Source: Stutzerimonas sp. S1 | GTDB lineage: Bacteria > Pseudomonadota > Gammaproteobacteria > Pseudomonadales > Pseudomonadaceae | NCBI RefSeq assembly: GCF_025966695.1 | Contig: NZ_JAOEIY010000001.1 | Span: forward strand, 506,474 to 570,473 | Length of the DNA stretch: 64,000 nucleotides | Direction of reading: 5' to 3' | In this document: positions 23,469 through 32,977 of the stretch, piece by piece | Numbering within the stretch: position 1 is the first letter of the stretch | Layout of the letters: the number at the start of each line of letters is the position of its first letter | The notes under the pieces: model-generated | Databases searched by the model: none | What the model was told of the DNA's origin: nothing | The model's input: only the letters and a program-made list of their open reading frames with translations | Program-made: the position numbers and the translations under genes

Positions 23469-23939
23469 TCAGATCAACCCGGCATCGGCCAGGCGCTGCT
23501 CAAGACCGACCAGATCAGGGATGCGCGCTTGCACGTCACCCAGCTCCACCGCGTCCAGCTCTAGAGGAGCGAGCGCTGCCTCGGCGCGCACGAGCCCCTC
23601 GTCAACCTTGATCGAGTGAGGAATGCCCTGCACCAACAGGGCGATGAACTTGACGTCCTGACGACCGCCGAGCGCATTGAGTACGGCGATCCGCGCACCC
23701 GACCCGATATGCGCCGCACCATTCGACGCAGCCTCGAATGACAACAAAGGCAGGCTGAGATCCCGCCACTGGACCTGTCCAAGGAACCATGCGGGAGCGC
23801 CCTGCGTCACCTGCGGGGCGCGATAGGGAATCATCTCGGCCACCGCAACGTTCGGCAGCAACAACGTGCGATCGGCGAGTGGCACCAGCAGTCCGGTGAG
23901 GCTGGCACGGGCATCCTGGGTAGCAACCGATTGGCTCAT
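23469..23939 (-). CDS. chpC: CheW-like coupling protein ChpC
   Basis: 156-residue CheW-domain protein. In P. aeruginosa ChpC is the second coupling protein of the Pil-Chp system, linking further receptors to the ChpA kinase. The CheW fold shows in TGLLVPLADRTLLLPNVAVAEMI, FLGQVQWRDLSLPLLSF and IAVLNALGG. Its ATG overlaps the chpB stop by 4 nt, so it is translated from the same message. It is the last gene of the cluster here: chpD (AraC-type regulator) and chpE (LysE-like), which follow in P. aeruginosa, are absent and rsmE comes next. Confidence 0.9.
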   Translation of the reverse strand: MSQSVATQDARASLTGLLVPLADRTLLLPNVAVAEMIPYRAPQVTQGAPAWFLGQVQWRDLSLPLLSFEAASNGAAHIGSGARIAVLNALGGRQDVKFIALLVQGIPHSIKVDEGLVRAEAALAPLELDAVELGDVQARIPDLVGLEQRLADAGLI

Positions 23940-24988
23940 GAGAAATCTCTTTCGAAGGACGTCGCGGTCAGGTTGGCCTGCTCCGCAAGATAATTGACCA
24001 AGGCTTGCGCGAGCTCACGCGGGTCGCCACTGAAGGAGCTGTAGCCACCCTCGCGCAGATTGTCCGGCATGCTCGAGCACGCGCAGGAGTCCGCCCGCTG
24101 GGTCCAGATCTTTCCGCCCTGACGCAACATATAGGCAGCCGCGGCACTGCCATCGCTGCCCATGCCGCTGAAAACGATCGCCCCACAACGATCGCCGTAG
24201 TGCTGTGCCAGATTGAGCATCATCTGGTCGATCGACGGGCTGTATGGTTCCGGCCAACCACGGCCACTGCAGTACATCTGGCGATCCGCGTCGAAGCCAA
24301 GCTCGTGCATGATCGGGGCAATCACCACCTCGCCGCAGCGGATGGTATCGCCGACGCGGCTCTGGGTTACCGTCCAGCCGCTATGGCGGCCAACCGCCTG
24401 GGAGAGCGCCGCCTCAAAGCTTGCTTCGATGTGCTGGGCATAGATGAAACCCAGCGGCAACCCCTCGGGCAGCGCATCCAGGAACGCCTTCACCGCTTCA
24501 GGGCCGCCAAGAGAGGCTGCCAGCAACCATACGCGAGGTGCCACTTCGCCAGCGGTCGGCGGGTGCTCGGCGAGCGCCTTGGGCAGGGCCAACTGCCCAC
24601 CGCGCACCAGCTCAGCCCCCAGCACGTCCAGGCGCGGCCCCACCACCACAGCAGGATCACCAACCAACCGCTTGAGCTTGCCGAACAAACGGCGCTCCCA
24701 GCGAGGATAGTTTTCCGAATGGCGCTCCGGCGCATGCCCCTCGCCAAACAGCACCAACGTGCTGTCACGCTCGAGCAGCGCATCGACCAGCGGCGAATCC
24801 TCCGTCTGCGCCAGATCCACCAGCCAGAGATCCGCCTCGGTGCCTTCCAGATCAGCCAACTCCATTCGCGCCGGATCGTTGTTCAGCACGACTTGGTAGC
24901 CGTTCGCGCCAAGTGCCTGCTGCAGCACGTGGCGCTGCAGCGAAGTGTCGGCCAGAACCGCAATGCGGGCAGATGATGCCTCAGTCAT
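23936..24988 (-). CDS. chpB: CheB-type methylesterase ChpB
   Basis: 350-residue protein-glutamate methylesterase that would remove methyl groups from the PilJ receptor, counteracting PilK. The C-terminal catalytic domain has the triad: Ser in LAASLGGPEA (about residue 165), His in YAQHIEASF (about 192) and Asp in GMGSDGSAAA (about 285). The N-terminal 120 residues resemble a receiver domain but are degenerate: only one Asp sits at the usual acidic pocket (VLADTS), although an Asp is present in LWLVDLAQ. Control by phosphorylation is therefore uncertain. It overlaps chpA by 8 nt and chpC by 4 nt. Confidence 0.93.
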   Translation of the reverse strand: MTEASSARIAVLADTSLQRHVLQQALGANGYQVVLNNDPARMELADLEGTEADLWLVDLAQTEDSPLVDALLERDSTLVLFGEGHAPERHSENYPRWERRLFGKLKRLVGDPAVVVGPRLDVLGAELVRGGQLALPKALAEHPPTAGEVAPRVWLLAASLGGPEAVKAFLDALPEGLPLGFIYAQHIEASFEAALSQAVGRHSGWTVTQSRVGDTIRCGEVVIAPIMHELGFDADRQMYCSGRGWPEPYSPSIDQMMLNLAQHYGDRCGAIVFSGMGSDGSAAAAYMLRQGGKIWTQRADSCACSSMPDNLREGGYSSFSGDPRELAQALVNYLAEQANLTATSFERDFS

Positions 24989-27900
24989 TTACGTGAACCA
25001 GTCGCTGAATGCTCTCGAGCAATACCGACTCCTGATACGGCTTGCCCAGGTACTCGTTCACACCGATGGCGAGGGCCCGATCCCGGTGTTTCTCACCAGT
25101 ACGCGAGGTGATCATGATGATCGGCAGATCTTTCAGCCGCTCGTCATGGCGCACCAGCGCCGCCACCTCGAAACCGTCCATGCGTGGCATCTCGATATCC
25201 AGCAGCATGATGTCCGGTTTGCGCTCCTGCAGCTGGGTAATGGCATCGACACCATCCTTGGCAGTGAGCACGTTCATTCCGTTGCGCTCCAGCAAACGGC
25301 TGGTGACCTTGCGTACAGTGACCGAATCGTCGACCACCATCACCAACGTCGGACGCTCGTTCTCGACTTCTGGCACTTCTGGCGATTGCAAGAGCTGCTG
25401 AGGCCGCTGCTGGGTTAGTTGCAAGTGCGCGTGCAGGATACGAATAGTGGCAAGCAGATCGAGAATGACCACCACGCGCCCATCGCCGAGGATGGTCGCA
25501 CCGGATATCCCGTGTACCCCGGCAAATTGCGGCCCCAGGCTCTTCACCACGATTTCTCGCGAGCCCGCGAGGCTGTCCACCTGCACCGCGACACTGTGCT
25601 CTTTGGAGCGCACGAGAATGACCGGCAACGGCAGACTCTGCCCAACCAGCTTAGGCCGCTGCCCATTGTTCAGCAGCTCACCGAGATAGCGCAGTTCATA
25701 GGCCTGTCCGGCATATTCGAAACGGGGCGCATCTGGCTGGTAGTACGCTTCCAGCTCGTAAGGCGACACGCGCACGATACCTTCGATGGTATTCAGCGGA
25801 ATCGCATAGAGGTCTTCACCCGAATACACCATCAATGCACGGTTGACCGAAACGGTGAACGGCAGGCGAATCAGGAAGCGCGTGCCCTCGCCCAAGGTGG
25901 ATTCGATACTCATCGTACCGCCGAGCTGCTTCACTTCCGAGTGCACCACGTCCATGCCGACGCCACGACCGGAAATTTGCGTTACCCGCTCGGCGGTGGA
26001 GAAACCCGCCTCGAGGATGAACTGCAGGACCTCGTGCTCGCTGAGATCAGCGTCAGACGCCATCAGGCCACGCTCGATGGCCTTGCGACGCACGGCCGCC
26101 CGGTTGATGCCGCCGCCATCGTCGCTCAACGTGAGCACAATGTCGCCACCCTCGCGTGCCAAGTCGAGGCGAATGGTGCCTTGTTCCGGTTTGCCGGCGG
26201 CGCGACGCGCTTCCTGCGACTCGATGCCATGGTCCACGGCATTACGCAGCATGTGTTCCAGCGGTGCAACGATCCGCTCGAGGACGCTGCGATCCATCTC
26301 GCCTGTGGCGTTCCCGACGAGGAATTCCACCTGTTTGCCCAGCTCGGATGCAACCTGCCGGACGATACGACGCAAGCGAGGCACCAGTCGCTCGAAAGGC
26401 ACCATGCGGGTACGCATGAGTCCTTCCTGCAGCTCGGTATTGACCCGCGCCTGCTGCAGCAGCAGCGTTTCGGCGTCGCGGTTGCGCGCCGCCAGGGTTT
26501 CCTTCAGGTCCAACAAGTCGGACGCCGACTCGAAGAGCGCACGCGATAGCTGCTGCAGCTGCGAGTGGCGGTCCATCTCCAGCGGATCGAAGTCGTCATA
26601 TCCGGCACGCTCGGCCTCGGCCTGGTAGCGACTAAGGATCTGCGCCTGAGTTTCGGTATCCAGACGCCGCAACTGATCACGCACCCGCTCGATGGTAGCC
26701 TCCATCTCGTTCAGCGTGAAGCTGACGTCGCTGACTTGCTGCTCGACCCGGCCACGGAAGATCGAGGTCTCGCCTGCCAGGTTGACTAGGCCCTCGAGCA
26801 ACTCTGCCGGCACTTTCACCAGCTCCTGCGGTGCACGACGTGCGGCTGCATCCTGCGCAGCCTGCTGGGCACGCTGAATGAAGGGCAGTACTTTCGCCGG
26901 AGCGACGTTGGCTGCCGGCTGCACACTGGCCGCGACAATAGGTTGCGCCAGAGGCTGCGGCAGCGCGGCCTCCACTACCTCATTAACCGCTGCCGGTGCT
27001 GGTGCACCGTCCGTTGCGTCCGTCATGAGGTACGCGCGCAGTTGCTCGACCTCCTTGAGCAACCCGTCATAACCCTGCTGGACATCGAGAAACAGGCTGT
27101 CCGGCCAGGGCGCACCCTGTTGCCGGGCTTCGCCCAGATGCTGCTCGAGATCATGCGCCATGTTGCCCAGACGACCTTGTCCGGCGAGCCGCGCGCCGCC
27201 TTTGAGCGTATGTAGAACCCGCAGCATGTCCGCTAGCGGCGTAGGGTCGTCACGCTGGGCATCCCAGCGGCCGAGCGCGGCTTCCATTTCCTCAAGCAGG
27301 TCGTCGGCTTCCTCGACGAAGATGTCGAGAATCTCTGCCTCTCCGGACTGCGGTTGGGGTGCTTGCGCTGCCTTGAGCGTAATGCTGCTGGGCGAGCTTA
27401 GCTGTTGCTCCGGATTGTCGCGAAAGCGGCGGATCGCTTCGATCAACTCCGTTCCATCAGGCCGCGGACGCCGGTTGCGCAGGGCATCCAGCATATCGGC
27501 CAAACGATCGTGACAGGCCTGCAAAAGGCTGAACAATTGCTCGGTTGCCCGGTACTTGCCGGCGCAGAGACCTTCGTACAGATACTCCAGCTCATGAGCA
27601 AGATCGCCAATTTCGCGGCAGTCGGCCATTCGCGCACCGCCCTTCAGCGTGTGCAAATCCCGCTGCAGCGCCTCGATCTCGAAGCTGTTGTCGACATCAC
27701 TCATCCAGCGCTGTAAGCCAGCCGCAACGCTTTCCATGATGTCGAATCCTTCTTCGAGAAAGATGTCGACCAGCTCGGGATCAGCTTCATCCCGCGCTTC
27801 ACGTTCCAGGTTCACCGCTTGCATTTCCGTCTGCGCGCGTTCAATCGGCTCGTCGAGTTCCACTGGGTCTTCAACTTCTAAGACCTCCGGAAGCGGCGGC

Positions 27901-30900
27901 AGCTCGTCGGAGCTGATCTGCTCATCGGATTGAGCTTCGCTGTCAGTCGCAGAACCAACGAAGTCTTCAAGCGCCGTACTAGCCTCGTCGGACATTTCGA
28001 GCGATTCAACCATCGCCGTCGGCCCCAACGACGGTATCGGCGTCATGGCCAGCTGCGCCTCTCCGCGAGGCAAGCCACCTTGCCGAAAGGCTCGAATCGT
28101 TTCGAGCAGATCGCTGGCCGCGGTCATCGGCACGCGCGCTTGCAGCTGTTCGAGCTGCAGCGCCAATTGATCGTGGCTGCGTTGCAGCAAGGCAGCGAGG
28201 TCCGCGGAGTGCATGTAGCGGCCGTCGGACAAACCTTCGTATAACGACTCCAGTTCGTGCGCGAGATCACCGACCGGTCGAACACCAGCCATTCGCGCTC
28301 CGCCCTTGAGCGTATGCAAATCGCGTAGGAGGGCCGAGAGTGCGAGCTGGTTAGACGGATCACCCAGCCAGCGTTCGAGGGCATCGCCAGCACTGTCCAG
28401 CAGGTCGACAGCCTCGTCGAGGAAGATCTCTACCATCTCCTGATCGAGACCGTCCTCATCGAGCGGATGTTCGAACATCTCGGATTCAGTCGACGAGATC
28501 GATGCCACGGTGGCAGCAGCTGGCGGCGCGGCAGAACTCGCTGAATCATCAATCTCAGCATCAAAAAAGTCGGGCGCCTCAGCTGCTTCTGCCGCAAGCC
28601 CCTCAAGCTGCGTCACCAGCTGCGGCTGGGCAGTCACCTGCAACGCTGCAGCGACCTGATCCATCATACCTACGAGGGCTTCGTGACCCTGCTCCACAGC
28701 ATCGAAGAAGCGCTCGCTAACCGGCAGGCGCCCCTCCTGCACCACGGCATACAGCTCCAGCAGCGCCTGGCACAAGGCATCAATCTGCGGTAGATCGGCC
28801 ATCTGAGCGCCGTGACCCAGGCTCGTCAGTTCCTGCAGCAACGCGGAAAGCTCTTGCCGCTCGGCCGGGTGTTCCCGCCAGCTGTGCAACAGATCCTCTG
28901 CATCAAGCAGGATATTCATGCCTTCGGCGAGAAACGCCGCGATCAAACTCGGATCACGCGCCTCTCCTTTGGCGTTCTCGCTGCGAGCGTCGGCTTCCGC
29001 GAGTCTGGCCTGATGCAAGGCATGAACCCGAGCAAGAAACTCCTCCGCCCCAACAATCGGGGCGAGTGGCCGCTCTTGAAGATTCTCTAGTCCCTGACGC
29101 AGAAGCTGTTCGGCATCGTGCAACAACTCCGCCTCGGCGAGATCCATCTGGACCAGGTTGGTCTTGAACTCCTTGACCATCTTCTCCAATGGAGTGGCAA
29201 GCGCCGCTATCGGCAAGATTCCAGCCATGTGCGCACTGCCCTTGAGCGTATGCAGGGCCCGTTGCAACGCATCGGTCACCGGCTGCGGCAGGCGCTGAGC
29301 ACAGTCGGCGAGAAAATCGACCAAGGTAGTGAGATGCGCCTCAGCCTCGTTACGGAAAATCTCCAGCAACTGAGGGTCCAGCCCATCATCCGCTAGCCCG
29401 TCGAGGCTTGCTTCTTTCTCGCCAGCGGCCTCGCCTTCCGAGGTCACGGGCGGGGTGATCAGAGGCGCCTCACCCTTGGCTAAAGCATGTGCCCTGGCCG
29501 CGAGCTGATCAACATCGTTGCGTTGACGCTGGGCTTTGGCAGCAAACTCATCAACCAAAGCGGGCAACAAGTCAACGACATCGGCTACGACCTGCTTAAC
29601 CGCGTCGCCGGGTTCGATGCTACGGTCAAGGACTCGATTGAGCAGATTCTCGATGGACCATGCCAGCTCCCCGATGATCAGCGCGCGCACCATACGGCCA
29701 CTGCCCTTCAAGGTGTGAAAGGCACGCCGCACCTCACCCAGCACGTCCTTGTCTGCTGGATTGGACAGCCATGTAGGCAAATGCTCGCGGATCGTATCAA
29801 GTACCTCGGCGGCCTCCTCGATGAAGACCTCGAGCAGTTCGTCGTCGACCGGCTCCTCATCCACTGGAGGCGGTAGCAGACTCGGCGGCACATCCTGCGC
29901 CGGCGGGTTGATCGCGATGACCGGAGCAGCCATGACCTGATCCAGCCCCAGCGCGGCAACAGGCTCGTCGACCTGCTCGTTCAACGGCGGTAGCGTGACT
30001 TCCGGCAGCTCGAGGGCGGCGATATCGGCCTCGCTCAACTGATCGCCTTGGTCGGCCTCTTCAATCATTTCAACAGCTGCCGTCGGCAGTTCCAGCTGTT
30101 CGTCAGCGGACACCTCGCTGCTGTTCTCGCCATTCTCGAGTTCGGCAGAGGTGTGATCGGCCTGTGGCGCAGCTTCAGCGACCGGAGCGCTTAGCTCGGA
30201 TTCATCGAGACCCAAACAGGTTTCAAGATTTTCGTCACGACTGAACGCTTCCCGGGTAGGCTCCGGCTCGGGAAACAGGAACTCGATCTCGTCCAACGGA
30301 TCGTCGCAATGCTCGTATGGTGGTTCAATCTCGCCGCTGGGTGATGCCTCGGCGAAAAGTGGGTAGCCCAGATTCCGCAAGCTCTCTTGCGCAACATCGA
30401 GAATCAAGTCTCCCTGGCTACCGCAATCTTCGCTCAGGCGCTCCAAGTAATACTCAACGCTGGTAATAGCATCGGCCAAAGTATCCAGGCTCTGCCAATC
30501 CGGCACGGCACGGCGTGCCAGCAGCTGTTCCTGAATGTAGCGGTTGCACGCATCGAGCAAGCCGGCTGCGCGCTCCAGCGGAATCATCACAAGCCCCCCG
30601 CGCGCCTGAGTCAACAGCTCGGGAACCTTGGCCAGATGCTCGTGATTCCATTGCGATGCAATGAATTCGATGATCGCATCCTTGGCCTGCTCAAGCGCGG
30701 TGCGCGCCTCCTTGATCACCAGCTGATGAATCTGCGCCACATCGGTAGTCGGAAGATGCCGGGCCTCGTCCTGCCCCTCGGTCGAGGAACCGACCATTCC
30801 GGCCAGAGTCGCCTCCACATAGAGCAGCGCGCCGGCGATATCCATCAACACCGCGTCATCAGGCTGACGCAGACCCGAGGACAGGCTCTGGATGAGTCCG

Positions 30901-32036
30901 ATCTGATCGAGAATAATCTTGCGTGGCTGGGCAAAACCCAGCACGGCGAGGGTGTCGGCGATCTGTTTCAGAGGTGCCTGCAGACCCGCCAGCTCGTCGA
31001 TGACCTTGCGGTCGCTCCGCACGAACAGGTCCAGACTATCCTTGACCCGTACCAGCTCTTCACACAGTGCCGCGACCACCGAACGCATCGCCCCACGATC
31101 GGGGCCGGCGAGCTGCGCGCGCTCCTGATCCACTATCGCCGTGTCAGGAAGCGCCTCGTCGAGCCGGTAGTGCTCTTTCAACGCTCGCAGGCGAGGCGTG
31201 TGGCTAGGTGCCTTGGCCACATAGAACAGCAAGTTCTTGATCAGCTCATCGGGTGCCGGCTGATTCAGACCGTCGGCCCCTTGCTCGCCTAGGCGCTTCA
31301 GCTCTTTGTCCACCTGCCGCAGCAGGGTCCGCACCGAGGCACCGTTGCTCACCGCACCGCTGGCCAAGCCCTCGGTCATCCCGGACGCAATCTGCCAAAG
31401 CGCGCCGACTGGCGCCCCTTGGCACAGAGTCTCCAAGCGTGCGAACACTCGCGCCATGTACCCCAGATTGGTCGGCAAGTCCTGATTGCGAATCACCCCA
31501 ACCAGCGCCACCTGCAGCATCTGCCTTAACTTGCGCAACAGTGCTGGTAGTTCCTCTGTGCGCAGACGATCCACGAATTCGTGGGACAGGGCGGGGGTGC
31601 GTTCGGACAAATCAGGCGCGAACAGGCTGGTTTCCGACAGCAGCTTCTCGCCTCGTGCGGCCCGCAGATCGTTGAGCAGCGGCAGTACCACCATCGGCAG
31701 ATCCCGGCGCGCGCTCTGAATGCGGTCAAGGTATACCGGCATCTGCAGGATCGCCTGCATCAGTACTTCGAGCGCCTCAGTCTGATTGGCGACACGACCT
31801 TCCAGCAGTGCACGCGCGAGCTGCTCCATCTCCTCGGCCAACAGCGCAGCGCCGAAGAACTCGACCATCTGTAGAGTGCCATGCACCTGATGCACATAGG
31901 TCAGGCAGAAGCGCATCCGCGTCGAATCCTGCGGAGCCTCGACATAAGCTTCCAAGGCTTGGCGCGCCTGTTTGAGGGTCTCGGCGATCTCGCCTTTCAC
32001 CCATTCCAGGGCGACATAATCGTGCCGATCACCCAT
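24981..32036 (-). CDS. chpA: ChpA, multi-phosphotransfer hybrid histidine kinase of the Pil-Chp system
   Basis: 2351-residue CheA-like kinase controlling type IV pilus motility and cAMP levels. Six His phosphotransfer sites are visible: VHQVHGTL (about residue 47) and HTLKG motifs at about 774, 929, 1242, 1462 and 1608. A further unit at about 1070 reads LTSLGHG, with Thr in place of His. Then come a dimer/kinase region (N box LRNAVDHGIE about 1929, GRGVGMDVV about 2030), a CheW domain (about 2060-2180) and a receiver (VVDDSVTVRK, phospho-Asp in MLLDIEMPRMDG about 2280, GKP Lys). Acidic Pro-rich linkers separate the Hpt units. MGDRHDYVALEW was chosen as start because it matches the known orthologue and has GGAG 7 nt upstream; an ATG at 32051 overlapping the pilK stop is possible. 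Confidence 0.95.
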   Translation of the reverse strand: MGDRHDYVALEWVKGEIAETLKQARQALEAYVEAPQDSTRMRFCLTYVHQVHGTLQMVEFFGAALLAEEMEQLARALLEGRVANQTEALEVLMQAILQMPVYLDRIQSARRDLPMVVLPLLNDLRAARGEKLLSETSLFAPDLSERTPALSHEFVDRLRTEELPALLRKLRQMLQVALVGVIRNQDLPTNLGYMARVFARLETLCQGAPVGALWQIASGMTEGLASGAVSNGASVRTLLRQVDKELKRLGEQGADGLNQPAPDELIKNLLFYVAKAPSHTPRLRALKEHYRLDEALPDTAIVDQERAQLAGPDRGAMRSVVAALCEELVRVKDSLDLFVRSDRKVIDELAGLQAPLKQIADTLAVLGFAQPRKIILDQIGLIQSLSSGLRQPDDAVLMDIAGALLYVEATLAGMVGSSTEGQDEARHLPTTDVAQIHQLVIKEARTALEQAKDAIIEFIASQWNHEHLAKVPELLTQARGGLVMIPLERAAGLLDACNRYIQEQLLARRAVPDWQSLDTLADAITSVEYYLERLSEDCGSQGDLILDVAQESLRNLGYPLFAEASPSGEIEPPYEHCDDPLDEIEFLFPEPEPTREAFSRDENLETCLGLDESELSAPVAEAAPQADHTSAELENGENSSEVSADEQLELPTAAVEMIEEADQGDQLSEADIAALELPEVTLPPLNEQVDEPVAALGLDQVMAAPVIAINPPAQDVPPSLLPPPVDEEPVDDELLEVFIEEAAEVLDTIREHLPTWLSNPADKDVLGEVRRAFHTLKGSGRMVRALIIGELAWSIENLLNRVLDRSIEPGDAVKQVVADVVDLLPALVDEFAAKAQRQRNDVDQLAARAHALAKGEAPLITPPVTSEGEAAGEKEASLDGLADDGLDPQLLEIFRNEAEAHLTTLVDFLADCAQRLPQPVTDALQRALHTLKGSAHMAGILPIAALATPLEKMVKEFKTNLVQMDLAEAELLHDAEQLLRQGLENLQERPLAPIVGAEEFLARVHALHQARLAEADARSENAKGEARDPSLIAAFLAEGMNILLDAEDLLHSWREHPAERQELSALLQELTSLGHGAQMADLPQIDALCQALLELYAVVQEGRLPVSERFFDAVEQGHEALVGMMDQVAAALQVTAQPQLVTQLEGLAAEAAEAPDFFDAEIDDSASSAAPPAAATVASISSTESEMFEHPLDEDGLDQEMVEIFLDEAVDLLDSAGDALERWLGDPSNQLALSALLRDLHTLKGGARMAGVRPVGDLAHELESLYEGLSDGRYMHSADLAALLQRSHDQLALQLEQLQARVPMTAASDLLETIRAFRQGGLPRGEAQLAMTPIPSLGPTAMVESLEMSDEASTALEDFVGSATDSEAQSDEQISSDELPPLPEVLEVEDPVELDEPIERAQTEMQAVNLEREARDEADPELVDIFLEEGFDIMESVAAGLQRWMSDVDNSFEIEALQRDLHTLKGGARMADCREIGDLAHELEYLYEGLCAGKYRATEQLFSLLQACHDRLADMLDALRNRRPRPDGTELIEAIRRFRDNPEQQLSSPSSITLKAAQAPQPQSGEAEILDIFVEEADDLLEEMEAALGRWDAQRDDPTPLADMLRVLHTLKGGARLAGQGRLGNMAHDLEQHLGEARQQGAPWPDSLFLDVQQGYDGLLKEVEQLRAYLMTDATDGAPAPAAVNEVVEAALPQPLAQPIVAASVQPAANVAPAKVLPFIQRAQQAAQDAAARRAPQELVKVPAELLEGLVNLAGETSIFRGRVEQQVSDVSFTLNEMEATIERVRDQLRRLDTETQAQILSRYQAEAERAGYDDFDPLEMDRHSQLQQLSRALFESASDLLDLKETLAARNRDAETLLLQQARVNTELQEGLMRTRMVPFERLVPRLRRIVRQVASELGKQVEFLVGNATGEMDRSVLERIVAPLEHMLRNAVDHGIESQEARRAAGKPEQGTIRLDLAREGGDIVLTLSDDGGGINRAAVRRKAIERGLMASDADLSEHEVLQFILEAGFSTAERVTQISGRGVGMDVVHSEVKQLGGTMSIESTLGEGTRFLIRLPFTVSVNRALMVYSGEDLYAIPLNTIEGIVRVSPYELEAYYQPDAPRFEYAGQAYELRYLGELLNNGQRPKLVGQSLPLPVILVRSKEHSVAVQVDSLAGSREIVVKSLGPQFAGVHGISGATILGDGRVVVILDLLATIRILHAHLQLTQQRPQQLLQSPEVPEVENERPTLVMVVDDSVTVRKVTSRLLERNGMNVLTAKDGVDAITQLQERKPDIMLLDIEMPRMDGFEVAALVRHDERLKDLPIIMITSRTGEKHRDRALAIGVNEYLGKPYQESVLLESIQRLVHVND

Positions 32037-32047
32037 AGCGACTCCGC

Positions 32048-32941
32048 TCATAAACTTTTCCGGGTAAAGGCCAGGACCTGATCGTTGGCTACCGGAACCA
32101 AGTCCGGATGCTGCCAACCCACCACTTCACCGACGCCGATTACTAGTAATCCTCCCGGTGCTAGCCGTTCGGCCAGACGATTGAGGATTTCGCGACGCCG
32201 CCAGCGGCGGAAGTAGATCAGCAGGTTCTGACAGAAAATGACGTCCATACCTGAGAGTGGCGCGGCAGCCAGCTCCAGCACATTCAGCTTGGCGAAGCAC
32301 ACCCGAGCAGCCAGCGTCGGGATGATCTGCATACGATCGCCGGGTATCGTCTTGAAATAGCGCTCGCGCAAGTCCGGGGCCACCTGTTCCAACCTGCGAA
32401 CGCCGTAAACGGCATCGCGGGCCCTGTCTAAGGCGCTGAGACTGATGTCGGTACCGGTCACGCCAAAGCTCTCGTCGCGACCGCTCCCCCGCAAGACTTC
32501 GGCGGCACTGATGGCCAGCGAGTAGGTTTCCTCGCCGCTGGCACAACCCACGCTCCAGAGCGCCCAAGGTCGCTCTATACCTTCACTCTGAAGGCGCAGG
32601 GCCAGATGTTTTTCAAGTAACGCGAACGAGTCGGGATGACGATAGAAGCGGGTCTCCTGCACCGTCAGACGATCCATCAGCATCGACCATTCCACCGCAC
32701 CACGCGGACCCGAGGTGACCTGGCGGAAGTAGCTGGAATAGTCGGCGGCGCCAATCTCACGCATCCGCGCACTGAGATTGGTTTGTAAGAAAACCCGCCG
32801 CCCCTCGCTAACAACCATGCCTGACCGCTCTTCAAGCAAGGCCTGCCAGTCATGGAACTCCGATGGCGACATCTCGGCCAAGGGCTCCAACGCCCAGTCC
32901 AACCGTGGCTGCATGCTGCCCTGCCCCTCGCTCATGATCAT
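32048..32941 (-). CDS. pilK: CheR-type methyltransferase PilK
   Basis: 297-residue SAM-dependent methyltransferase that would methylate Glu residues of PilJ. The N-terminal helical domain is followed by the CheR SAM fold: TRFYRHPDSFALLEKHL, WSVGCASGEETYSLAI (SAM loop, about residue 130), FGVTGTDISLSALDRA and DVIFCQNLLIYF (about 235), with a C-terminal GGLLVIGVGE. The start could be the ATG at 32941 or the one at 32935; neither has a strong ribosome site. It lies between pilJ (36-nt gap) and chpA, in the order known for this cluster. Confidence 0.92.
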   Translation of the reverse strand: MIMSEGQGSMQPRLDWALEPLAEMSPSEFHDWQALLEERSGMVVSEGRRVFLQTNLSARMREIGAADYSSYFRQVTSGPRGAVEWSMLMDRLTVQETRFYRHPDSFALLEKHLALRLQSEGIERPWALWSVGCASGEETYSLAISAAEVLRGSGRDESFGVTGTDISLSALDRARDAVYGVRRLEQVAPDLRERYFKTIPGDRMQIIPTLAARVCFAKLNVLELAAAPLSGMDVIFCQNLLIYFRRWRRREILNRLAERLAPGGLLVIGVGEVVGWQHPDLVPVANDQVLAFTRKSL

Positions 32942-32977
32942 AGGCGGTGACCGTCAACGGCCACCGCTCCGGTCAAA

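Noticed and set aside
25419..26549. Plus-strand open frame opposite the kinase part of chpA
   Set aside because: No family features; chpA is continuous and fully recognisable on the other strand.
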